64,000 nucleotides of DNA from Ignelater luminosus (Eukaryota; Arthropoda; Insecta; Coleoptera; Elateridae), in assembly GCA_011009095.1 (NCBI GenBank), contig VTPC01005655.1, forward strand, positions 29,630-93,629, in the 5' to 3' direction. Made by a program: the position numbers and the translations under genes. The notes beneath the pieces were generated by a model, which was not told the origin of the DNA, made no database searches, and saw only the letters and a list, made by a program, of their open reading frames with translations. Positions 1-10,310 of this stretch are shown here, piece by piece. Every line of letters begins with the position of its first letter. Positions within the stretch are counted from its first letter, which is position 1.

Positions 1-780
1 TTTATTTGGTAAAAAAGAACACGATCGTAGAAATTCCCAGTGAATGTCGGCATAAGACAAGGCGATAGGCAGTTTGAGTCCGACGACAATTTGGCTATGT
101 CAGATAATCAGAATTTAAAGAACACTAACTTTAACTACGATGTGAAAAATTATTTATTCCAAGGCTTAACATACGCAAATGATCTGATGTTGCCAATAGA
201 AAATGAGGTCAACACCCGTCGGCTCTAGAGACTTAAAACAGCAACTGAACAACTGTAACATAAAAATATCATGGGAAAAACTCGATGATCATATTCAGGC
301 GACTAATTACTAACTAGATGTAAGCTTGTCACAACAAATCCATAGATCAGATACAAAAATCTAGATATTTGGGTACAAAATATACAATAAAGGAAGCTCG
401 GAAACAAATAAACAAAGCGTTAATGATCTGAAGCTACTTACGAAACACCATTTGGCGTGATAAATGTCTCTCATTAAAAGTAGAATGTAAACCTGTCTGC
501 TGTAGAAACGAAAGCCTAGACGTCACGGGCAAGAATCATAATGAGAACATCAAGAGCTGAAGCTAGAATCAAAGACAGAAATGACAAGATAGAAAAATAT
601 ACGCAACATCAAGACGTGATCAAATGGATGAGATTACTAAAACGAACCTGAAGGAACCAGGTAAACAGATGAATGAAGAATGCCAAAAGTAGCAATGACG
701 AATAAACCCACCCATCAGGAAGACCACTAAAGAGGAGTGGTGAATGTTGGGTTTCGACATCACAGAAAAATAATTAAATC
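1..780 (+). mobile_element. RTE-type LINE remnant (reverse transcriptase C-terminal part), truncated by window edge
   Basis: Conceptual translation in shifting plus frames follows the second half of an RTE-clade reverse transcriptase. NVGIRQGD lies at about 40-66 and TYANDLM at 169-189, followed by a KISWEKLDD-like stretch, a QIQKSRYLGT stretch (the usual FKYLG motif) near 355, an IWRDKCLSLK stretch near 450, an RIIMRTSRAEARIKDRN-like stretch near 530-580, and a terminal SGRPLKRSGECWVSTSQ near 715-770, which is the conserved RTE C-terminal RPxxR...W.STSQ signature. Many stops and frame changes show it is dead. The catalytic YADD box (172-183) reads YAND, so one metal-binding aspartate is lost. 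The 5' half lies left of the window. Clade assignment is from remembered family patterns, not from a search. Confidence 0.8.
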
Positions 781-839
781 AGACAAAAATAAAAGCAAAT
801 CGATTAGAGCCCTTGGCTGCCATGTTTCTAAAAAGTCAA

Positions 840-1960
840 AGACATCCAAGTTAGAGTTTGTCCAGTGTGATGTGGAGTGATCCATTCATATGCAGAAGAA
901 TTTTTCTTAAATAGTTTGAATATTGGAGAAAAGACTGTTCAAATACCAAAAAAAGGTAGAAATTTCATCATTGTCTATCTTAAAGCATGACATGCGTGAA
1001 TGTCATATGCCATCAAATAAGACAAACATAGACAAAATGGCCAAAATCAAGAAGCACATAGTATCATTTCCTGCTGTACAAAATGATTACTGCAAATCAA
1101 CAACTAAGCGTTTGTACCTGCATTCTGATCTCAATATAGCAAAAATGTTTGAATTGTACCTCTAAAAATGTAAAACCAAAAATATGGAACCAGTTAAGAA
1201 AAATGTTTATGCAAACGTATACGGTTTATCATTTCACAGACCAAAAAAGGACATTTGTAGATTTTGCACTATGTTCAGTAATATTAGTACTAAAGATAAA
1301 GAAGCTAATAAAGAAAAACACATAACTTAAATATTTGAAAAATAAGAAACTATAAGCAGACTAAAAAAAGACTGAAGATAACGACAGAGCTTTGAAACAA
1401 GCTTCTTTTACAATCGATTTACAGGCTGTTCTAATGTTTCGAACTACTTCTTTGCTGTGAAGTGGTGTTCCTACAATTTTACAATTTTTGAACAAAGTAC
1501 TAAAAAGGAATATTGGCTATTTTTGATCCGAGATGTAAGGCAAAAGGGGGTCAGATGAAATTGGTCCCTTTGCATGACTTTCTATTATAAGGAATTCCAG
1601 AAGAAAGAACCCTTATGATGTAAATGTGTGGACTTTCAGAAACTTGATGAATTTGAAGTACCTCAAGAGCCAATTAACAAGTATCAATTTAGACAGAGAT
1701 GTTGATGCAAACAATGCAAATAGTTAGAAACAAAAATAATTCAGTTTAGAAAATCCGAACCAGACAGGTTCTTTATAAAAAGAAAAATATTCAAAACTGA
1801 TTCCTGTTGCTAAGAAAAAAGCTTGTCTGGTTAATCTTTGCAAAAAGGGCGACATAAACTAAGTGTATCATGAACAGGTAGATTACCTGAACCAGACGAA
1901 AATGAAAAAGATGCTTAGATCAGATTCAAAATTAGTTTTAAACCTGCCATAAATGCTATA
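840..1960 (+). pseudogene. Broken copy of an uncharacterised insect protein family (DUF7869-like)
   Basis: The longest open piece (923-1165, 80 aa) contains KHIVSFPAVQNDYCKS and LYLHSDLNIAKMFELYL. After a stop the frame continues with EPVKKNVYANVYGLSFHRPKKDICRFC (about 1182-1275), then a FTIDLQAV-like stretch (about 1410) and a KRGSDEIG-like stretch (about 1540). Near 1800-1900 PVAKKKACLVNLCKKGDIN and an EYH-like segment follow. This order (SFP.V.SHY.R, LNI.KMY.LY, EPV...Y..VF, LSFH.PKKD.C..C, FDLQAVL, KRG.NEI, AKK.DLL.L) is the one I know from a large family of unnamed insect proteins, many annotated with DUF7869. Their biochemical role is unknown, and high copy number suggests a mobile or duplicated origin. 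Several stops and frameshifts make this copy non-functional. It follows directly after the RTE tail. The DUF number is from memory. Confidence 0.65.
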
Positions 1961-4249
1961 ATGCCTTCATGTTCTTTATGCAACAGAAAACATTTTATTA
2001 TAAGTAATAAAGAATTTAATACAGTCATTGGTTTTATGTGCTATCATTTTCTAATACCAAGGTCCGTATGTGCAACATCTTTAGAATTTGTATTGTAAAA
2101 TGAAAACTGTGGAAACAAAATAAAAACAAAGTAAAACTAATTCTTTACACTGTGAATATTTTTCTTATGCGTTCATTTGGTTTGAATTCCTTTGCTGTAT
2201 TCTGAAAGTTCTATTTTTATTAACAGTGAGTCAGTAGGCTGCTCTGAAAAATTAATTAAAAGAATGTGTAAAGTGTTAAATACGTGTTCAAGTATTTATT
2301 ATTTCAGAAATGTTTAGAATTTTATCTGTATACTACATTCTTTACAGTATTTTCCCCTCTATCGCTATTATTTAATCTATTCTCGTGTTCGATTCCTGTA
2401 AGTAGTACATAGAAGTCTTTAATAGATGGCAGCAGCAAGCTTTCGAATTTACTTTAGTTGCTCTACAGAATTAAATTATAAGATGGCGCTCTTATACAAA
2501 TTACAAAGCAGTTTTATTATTTTTAACATTTTATTTTTGTCCCTTCATTATAATTCCATATTAATTACAAATTAAGTCATTGAATTGTTCTTGGGTCAGT
2601 TAACATTTATTTAGGGTAAACTTCAATGTTAATGAATACATTTAGCACCCACGTGAGCTCACGTGTCAGTTACGTGATTGTTCATTCAATAAATGACCAC
2701 CAAAGTATTAAAAAAAATGTTTAATTGTCTTTCTTGTCATTGTGAATCATATTTTATTACATCACAGTCAAGTGCCCATGTAAAATTTTATATCGTCACC
2801 ATAAAAGATAAAATTAACTATTAAGTACTACTTTATCATCATTATGATAGCATACAGCTGGATAAATATTTTTAGAAAATTAATTATTGATGGTTTATCA
2901 ATAGAAGAATAGAAATCATGTAATTGACCTCTTAATTTAATAGATCAATTGGTATTCTTGAAAATATAAACTGTCAAAGCACGTGTTACGATTTTGAATT
3001 AAGGGAACTCGCTGGGTACAAAGTGCGAAAGACAAGAAGACAGAATCGTATCATATTGTACTTTTTTTAATTTTTTTATACGAGAAAATACTGAAAAGTT
3101 TCCGAATGTATTTGAAACAATTCCAGTAGGTACTGTCCTGGAATTTACAATAATTTAGTATTAAACTTTTTTTATGCTAATTTAAATTTGCATAGTTTAA
3201 ATATTCAATGTGTTAAAGGAAGTTTTCCAAACTGGCATTTTTGTACAGAAAATATTCGTGGAAAAGAGTAACACAATTTTAAGTACAAGTTGTGCAATAT
3301 AAATTTAAGGAATTTAAAAATAAAAATTTCCCAATAGATGGCAATTATTTATTTTTTATTAATCACATCTGGTACTCATTAATTTTCATGCTAAATTTTA
3401 TGTAAGTTTACGATTAGGGTAATTAAAAGAAGAATTATATTAATTAAATTTAATTAAATTTAAAAAGTCGACTTTGCATACGAGGTGTACTTGGAAACTA
3501 CAATCTGATTAATCTTCAATTTCAAACTTTTTCACGAACTTTCCAATCACATCTCGTATATTATTCCTGCATTTAATACCATAAAAACTTTTTATCAGTC
3601 GTTTGTATTTACAAGCAGTAAACCAACGAGATAATGCGGAAAGTTTTTGTTTGAGACGTCACGCCGTTATTAAAGATGCAATAAAAAGAAGATTTATAGT
3701 CTCATCTGATGCTATACATACTACATTACTTAACTAAATTTAGTAAAGTAGTACTTATGCAAATACAATTTATAAAGTTATTAATGAATCGTGTTTGTAA
3801 ACCTAATGACGTCATGATACATTTATGTCAGTCATTACTCCCTTCTAGTAGACTACATGAATATTTATTTACCCTTTTATATTTGGTTATATTCGTTGTT
3901 ATATTCTATTTAAAGTCAAATACAAAGACGTAAAGAACACCTACGCATTATACAGAGTGTACTGTGTAAATGAAGCAAATCTCCAAATTCATTCCTAAGC
4001 TGAGATGGCTCGATAAACGAATTTCTTCAGGTCCCTGTTTTTTACCTTAATTGCAACCTCAATCAACAAAAGAATGCAACACTTTCTTTTTGCCAATGAG
4101 TGTCTTTTCTTTATAGACAAAGTCTTTTGAGAATCTCAGGTGCCAGACGTGGCAAATTAGTTTTGTTTGTTTGTCTCAACTAACTAGACTTTCCTATGTA
4201 CTAGAATTCGTATGTGACAAGAACCAGGGTCTAACTGGTCCTTCAAAAT
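1961..4249. other. AT-rich non-coding stretch
   Basis: I see no gene here. The only open frames are short and low in complexity. The stretch holds homopolymer runs, TAATTAAATTTAATTAAA-like tracts near 3440-3465 and the double E-box palindrome listed separately. Confidence 0.5.
2650..2665. promoter_or_regulatory. Perfect 16-bp palindrome with two CACGTG E-boxes
   Basis: CACGTGAGCTCACGTG reads identically on both strands and holds two canonical E-boxes separated by AGCT. A third related core, TACGTGA, lies at 2671-2677. CACGTG is the classical site for bHLH-ZIP factors such as Myc/Max and MITF/TFEB, and close variants bind bHLH-PAS dimers. The sequence is certain. Its use as a site is an inference, since no intact gene lies nearby. 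Confidence 0.3.
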
Positions 4250-4505
4250 GTCTTTTTTCTGCACTTCAGCACTCCATTCTACCATTATCTATTACTGCCT
4301 CATCTATCCGCCGGCCATCAAAGCGATATGACATGCTAGACTGAGGCCACCCACAGACTGGAACAGTGTGTATACGCGAGATGTAATAAAAATGTTCAGT
4401 ATCTTCCATCGCATGGCAACTACCTGTTCTTGAATTGAGTGAACCCCGTATGGTTTAGCATTGTCGTGTAGCATAAGTTAGTTTTCCTTGACTTTCTTGA
4501 TTTTT
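4250..4505 (-). pseudogene. Mariner/IS630-type transposase C-terminal fragment
   Basis: On the minus strand, from about 4475 downward, the translation gives MLHDNAKPYGVHSIQEQ, the usual HDNA.PH motif around the second catalytic Asp of mariner transposases. It continues into WKILNI and LFQSVGGLSLACHIALM, which resembles the LFRSM...LA...F block that normally follows the third catalytic Asp. The intervening PPYSPDL motif is not preserved and stops follow. Upstream minus-strand sequence (4540-5008) is partly open but I could not align it to a transposase N-terminus. No terminal repeats were identified. Confidence 0.45.
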
Positions 4506-7500
4506 CTATAATTTCTGTAGAGGATTTTAATAATGCTAATTACAGTAAATATTCATAAATGAGTGTAATGGAATCTGACACTACTCGTGTCATTTTTGCA
4601 ATCTTGTTAGTATGTTCAAGATCAGGAGTGACCTTTTTGAGAAATGTTGTCTGCAACAAAAGGATTGAAATTGTACAGAATTTTCCTTGTCTGTTATTTT
4701 GCATCCACTGAGAGTTACTAGAAAACAAGTCAAAAAGAAACAACGCAAATGACCTAGAGTTTCAAAAGCTTCTTTTCCTTTTCTTCTATTCTTGATATAG
4801 TTGAGAAGCATTTTATCTAATAATGTTCTACGACAATTAGACAACTTAGAATCATCAAAGTAATAACCTTTCTTGTTCCTGCACAAATATTTTGTAAGAG
4901 GGAAGATATTTTGAACAGTTCAATGAGGCAACTATAAAAGTCTTGGATTTCTTCATCCTGATAAAGAATTGTTTTCATTGTACCATTTCTATTTTCCCAG
5001 ACTAGCATGAAGATCAGTCTGCTTTAATCGAGCTGCTTATATGCTACAGCCTCGTTCTTCAACTTATAGCAATTACCAGACAGCTTTTGATGATGATCCT
5101 ACTGATAAGTCATTATGCAGCAGATTGACATCATAATTATTCAATCTATACGGGCAGCTGCGACCACATCAAGAAAAATTTACCAGTACCTTTCCAAAGA
5201 GATCGTAGAAGATTCAATTTAGACTGTATCCATGTCCATTTCAAAAACTGAACTGTTGCAACCAATATGCAGTAGCTGAGTGGAAGATTTACGCTCCTTT
5301 GCTTTTCCAGTCGCTATCAGTTTTATCATCACAGCAACTCAGGCGAGCAACTACTAGCCACTACAATATAAGAAACATAGAGAAGATAACCATCTACAAG
5401 CAGAATACGGTACAACAAATCTCGTGCTTTGTAAAGCTCATGCGCTTCTTCAGCCGGTGGAATATGTTCTATGTTGTATGGTTGATATTAACATTAGCAC
5501 GCTACAGCAGCTTTTCTACTTATTAGTATTAATCTGAATGGTTGCAGCACAGCGGTAGATTGCGGTGTGATGCGAATGTTTGGAGAAGAACCACGTAATG
5601 TTTTTGACAATCTTGATGGCGATGATGATTGTGGGCGTCGGCTGCAGCAGTTACAAGGTGGCTTGAAATGCGACAGAAACGAACGGCGTCTTGATGTCGG
5701 TGAGATAGCATGCTAAAGGCAAAAATGATTGAGCGCGTATTTGGTATCAAAATCAACGATTGTTTTTGCTGATTTGGACTTTGGAGACCGCAAATTTACT
5801 AACTCCTCGTCACATACACCTAACATAGACGTCAGTTCTGTAGGGAAGGAGGATGTTGCGCCGGTTGTCTAAGAGTCTTCAAACATAGGATGAAAGGTAG
5901 GCAGTCAGGCACAGATTCAATTGCTGTAAATATTACCTAATACCTACATACTTTTAAGAATCTTCTCTTATAGTACTGAATAAAGTTAATCTGAACAGAA
6001 GAAAAATCAATTTCTCAAATGCCGAAAAAATAAAACCAGACATAGCTAAACGATGTAAAGATCAAAATTAACTACATTTAAGGCAGTTGTCTATATTTTC
6101 TAATTATAGTCTCTTTTAGTGCAGTTTGATTTGCACTGGAACGTGACACAAGGCAAGATGAAACATTAACAAGCTTCAAAGTAAAACGGAAATTATCAGC
6201 AGTCATTATCGTTTCGATGTCTACATTACATGAATGTTAATAAAATTCCAAATTTTGTGTAACGTTGTTTCAAAGAGAGAAACTTGAGCTGCTTCATCTA
6301 CATTTTGCATCTCTATTTCTTTTCAGTTAAACCAAATTGACTCAAACATGAACAAGGCGTTTTTAATATTTCTGTTGCCAACAAAAGTTGTAAATTCAGA
6401 CATGCCTTCTAGTATTGGTAACGTTGACAGTTAAGTCCAAAGTTCTAGGTTCCTGATAGCATGCAGAGTATCTCTTAAGTTTTATTAGTATAGTGATACC
6501 TACATAGATTATTTTTGTATCTTGTATAAACGATTTTTCCAAGAATTTGAAATACAACTTTTAGCTATTTTATCAAATTCTACGTTGCAATTTCTTTGCC
6601 CATGTTTGAGATTTTGTTTTTAATTTTGATTTTTGGCAAATGAATTTCACTGAAGGCTATAAATCATACATATGTAACTAAAAAAACATAATCCCACACA
6701 AATTTTACTTAAGCATATTTAAAAAATTGAACGCATATAAAAGACAAATGCCAAAGGTTTTCTTTTTTCTTAATGCTTTGGGTGTCAAGACCATTTGGTT
6801 GGTATATTTCGACAAACAAATTGATTTGACTGATTGATCGACTAAGCATTTAATTTTTTTTAAGTGAATATTAATAGAAAAATCAGCCACCGAACGTGTG
6901 GTAGCCTAGCTACACGCTAATATTTCATGTATTGAGATAAGATCCATCATTATGTCCAACAGTGTTATGTTGTGACACACACGCCCGAAGTGAAGTTCAA
7001 GGTCACCAAAAATGGGCACATGCTCGTGCAACGAAGGCCAAACCTATAAATAGCAAATTTAAGACAGCACGTATATAAGAATTTTTTTTGAACACCTGCC
7101 ATCGCTGATGATAAAAAAAATTAAACTTGATTTGTTCGATCGTTTAGTATTTACTGCTGGCGCCACTCAGATAATCAATTTTATCTTGCATTAATGTTGA
7201 CAATTCATTTACAGTTATCCTAAAGCTTAATTATTTTGTTCTTAATATAAACAACATAAAATTGTGGTGGATTAAAATTTCTGATGGATCTAACTTTTGG
7301 TAACATAATCTTAATCAACAACGCCCCTTTCTATTAGATAAAACAATTAATTTTCTTAATTTGTTAATGGATCGAAATGGAAATGCGATCTATTAGTAAT
7401 TTGCGGTTGTAGAGGTGTGTATTGTTTGCAAAAGTGCAAATTGATTCCAAAAATTTCACGTTTAGATTTTTCTAATGAAATTGTCCTTGAGAGTTTGAGC

Positions 7501-7985
7501 CAATTTAGATTTTCCAAATTTTAAAGTAGGAGGATAGAAAATGTCACTCTCGTTGCATTAACAAGCTCATAATGTGCTGATTTACACATGCACGTGACTA
7601 TGAATTTACTATGGCAGGTGAATATAAACATTGCGAAAGTGAGAAGTATGACGTAATATGAAGCTTAACACGCACATGCTAATGCAGTAGGTTACACAGC
7701 ATTTCAGTAAAATAAGAAAAAGGATACACGAATAAAAAATTTACAGCTTTTGCCAACTTACACACCTAATAAAAAATTTACTGGACTGGAATTTTCCAAT
7801 TAGAGAACTCCTGGAATGATAAATAAACGAAAGGTCAATAAACATTAAAATTTGAGAATCACCATCAACTTCTAGAAACGAAGTGGGAATCCCACCTTGA
7901 AGCTGTTTCACTTTTAATATTAATTTTTATGAAGGTTCATCTTAGAATAAAGTAGATGTGCTGTGGCTTTACCGCTCCTTATTCC
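4506..7985. other. Non-coding stretch with unrecognised open fragments
   Basis: Minus-strand open pieces at 4540-5008 overlap in different frames and could be the upstream part of the mariner fragment, but I cannot show it. The plus-strand piece at 5299-5526 and the minus-strand piece at 5529-5756 are unrecognised and look like chance frames. The remainder to 7985 is AT-rich with no gene signal. Confidence 0.4.
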
Positions 7986-7987
7986 AT

Positions 7988-8175
7988 CCAACCTCTTATT
8001 AAAATTTGGGCTCCAAGTCCGAAAACTTCGTTGCATTTTTGTATAGTATCAAAAAAAATGTGCTAGTGATCCCCAAGATTTTCTTTATCTGAAACGTCAA
8101 AGTTTCATATTTCATCAACCCTATTATCAAAATTAGATCTTCAAGTTCTGAAACGGTCTTCGTTCTCTCTTTTAG
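7988..8175. repeat. Two-copy imperfect direct repeat, period about 128 bp
   Basis: The block beginning AACCTCTTATTAAAATTTGG near 7990 and ending in a TCCGAAAACTTCGTTGC-like segment recurs near 8119. The second copy runs AACCCTATTATCAAAATTAG and ends in a TCTGAAACG...CTTCGTTC segment. The copies differ at many positions, so the duplication is old. Confidence 0.5.
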
Positions 8176-8199
8176 GGAAAACCGTTGGGTCACCTATGG

Positions 8200-9385
8200 C
8201 AGGTCAAGATTGACTGCATCATTTTTAACCACAACAATAGCAAGCATAGCAAAATGACGGCTTAGACATTTAGAGACTGTAAGCAAACCGTACAGTCTTG
8301 CAAATTGGTTTGATATGCGATTAGAAAAGGAAATTTATTTAAACATAACCTCAACTTGTAAATAAAAATAAAAATAAATAAATAAAAAGCTCCAGGTTTC
8401 TTTCAATTTTGACTACTATAAGATCCAATCAATAGTTCGTCGTCTGCCTAAATTCTTTAGAGCTTCCTGTTATAGGTTTAAATATTCCACAAGCGAAGGT
8501 TTGTTTTTACTAAGCAAAACCAAAAATGGTTCACATAAGTGCACAACGATCTTTTCTTCAAGTTCGTCTTATCTTTGCTTTCGTAAATTTCAAAATTTAG
8601 AAAATTGAGGAAATTCGAACAAGCTAATGTCCAAATCTTGAATCCGTTTTCGAACTTTTCGCATTTAGACGTTCAATTAGCACACCTATCTTACATAACT
8701 TATCAAACTCAAAGGCATCCCGTTTGACATCTTTTCATTACCATTTAAGTGTAATAATCATAAAGCTTTTATAAAACGCTTTTCGCCATAGCATTGGTAA
8801 CTCGATCAACTCGAAAATTGTCATCTGCGAGCCATTACGATCTTATGCTAAGCCTCTTAAAACTAGAATGCCCAAAAAGCCTTGAAGAACCTTTACATCA
8901 AAATCAACAGGTTTGCCTTGTTGTGACTCATACATATTTGCGTGTTTCATTAACTACAAACTGGATCAAATCATCCGAAGGAAAAAAAATGAATATTTCT
9001 ATCGAAGGCATAATTTATCTGGATAGAATACCCAAAATCTCCTTCAAATTGAATTTCTGTAACTTTTGATAGATCATTGCAATATTTCTTGTCCAAATTA
9101 AATTTGTTTCATCAAAGTCTTAATGCGAGTATTGATTTTCTTTGTTGTCACTTTCTTCTTTACTTAAGACTTGAGTAGCCATCACCTTGTTAAGCCATTT
9201 TTGATGTGGCTTCAGTTTCATAATCAGGGTCTGTTATTATCCAGCGTCGGACTGAACGAAAAAGGCCCACCGAGAATTCTCTGCAGGATCGCATGATGAA
9301 CCTATAGGCTGAAGAATATTCAACTTGAAAATGATCAATGTTTATGAGAAAGGCTGAATATGAGTATTCAGCACGAGTATTACCA
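8200..9385. other. AT-rich non-coding stretch
   Basis: One 91-residue plus-strand open frame (8794-9069) shows no domain, splice structure or motif I recognise. Nothing else is visible. Confidence 0.4.
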
Positions 9386-9389
9386 TTAT

Positions 9390-9870
9390 GATAGATAAGA
9401 ATAAGATTTGATGGTGTTACCGTCGAAGGTGGCGATAAGGAAAGAGAAGTGGTCTCAAGTGTAAACGTGATTTTGGATTCACGATAACGTACTTTAAGAA
9501 AATTAAAAGGTAAAACAATGAGAAGCGCAACGTCGGAGTTTTGTGAAGGAATGAAGAAAATGCGCGTGCTCAGATGATTAAAGCTTATGAGTAGTTTTAC
9601 ATTGTCAAGGTTATAGCGATCTCTTATTCTTACGATGGATAAGAAGGTTTAAGGTGAGTTCGAGGTCTTACCGCCGAAGGCGGTACTATTAGGAAAAGTG
9701 AAGTATGACGATAGGTCGTCGTAGGCGGTTTTAAGCGAACGCACTATCCTAGATCCTCTCTCTTCCTACGATAGATAGGAAGATTCGAGGCGAGTTCAAG
9801 GTGCAACCGCCAAAGATAGCGTAGTTGGAAAAGGTTAACCGCGACGTAATCCTATTTTAACGAAAACTTA
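9390..9870. repeat. Three degenerate copies of a GC-richer repeat
   Basis: Three related blocks start near 9391, 9634 and 9770. Each begins GATAGATAAGAA or close to it (GATGGATAAGAA, GATAGATAGGAA). Each then has a GTTCGAGGT-like stretch and the core ACCGCCGAAGGCGGTA-like segment (ACCGTCGAAGGTGGCGA, ACCGCCGAAGGCGGTAC, ACCGCCAAAGATAGCGT), and ends with an AGGAAAAG segment. The GC-richer composition stands out from the flanks. The block is probably part of a retroposon whose tail is the next feature. Confidence 0.55.
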
Positions 9871-10054
9871 CCTTAAAAAGGTTAAGACGTAAGAGGAAGC
9901 AAAGCGCAACGTAGAAGCTTTGTGGGTGATTAAGTAATGAAGCCGCAAAGCTACGAAGGAGTGTACATTGAAGTGACAGCATGTCCAGAAGATAATGTGC
10001 TGTTAAACTTGATATTGTAGCTATAGATGGGAATTCAAGCAATTATTCACTCAT

Positions 10055-10310
10055 TCATTTAATTAGCTTTTCGCTAAAGAAATAAATTCTATCTGTCTAT
10101 AGAAACGAGTCTGTACTCCTCTTTCCAATTAACCAAATATCGTTGTTGTTTTCCATTTGGCCATAGTCATTGATTTCCTTGATCAAAATCCAAAGGCATA
10201 TTTCTTACACTGTTTCTAAATTTCTTATTTTGATCGAATTAGCTTTTCGCCATAGAAATAAATTCTATCTATCTATAGAGATCTCTGCTCCTCTTTCGAT
10301 TTTGACCATT
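10055..10310 (+). repeat. Duplicated retroposon-like 3' tail
   Basis: The segment TTAGCTTTTCGCTAAAGAAA followed by TAAATTCTATCTGTCTATAG (about 10060-10103) recurs almost identically at about 10239-10282 as TTAGCTTTTCGCCATAGAAA plus TAAATTCTATCTATCTATAG. Both are followed by a CTCCTCTTTC-like stretch. The short TATC/TCTA repeats at the end are typical of LINE or SINE 3' tails. The two copies are about 179 bp apart. Confidence 0.55.
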
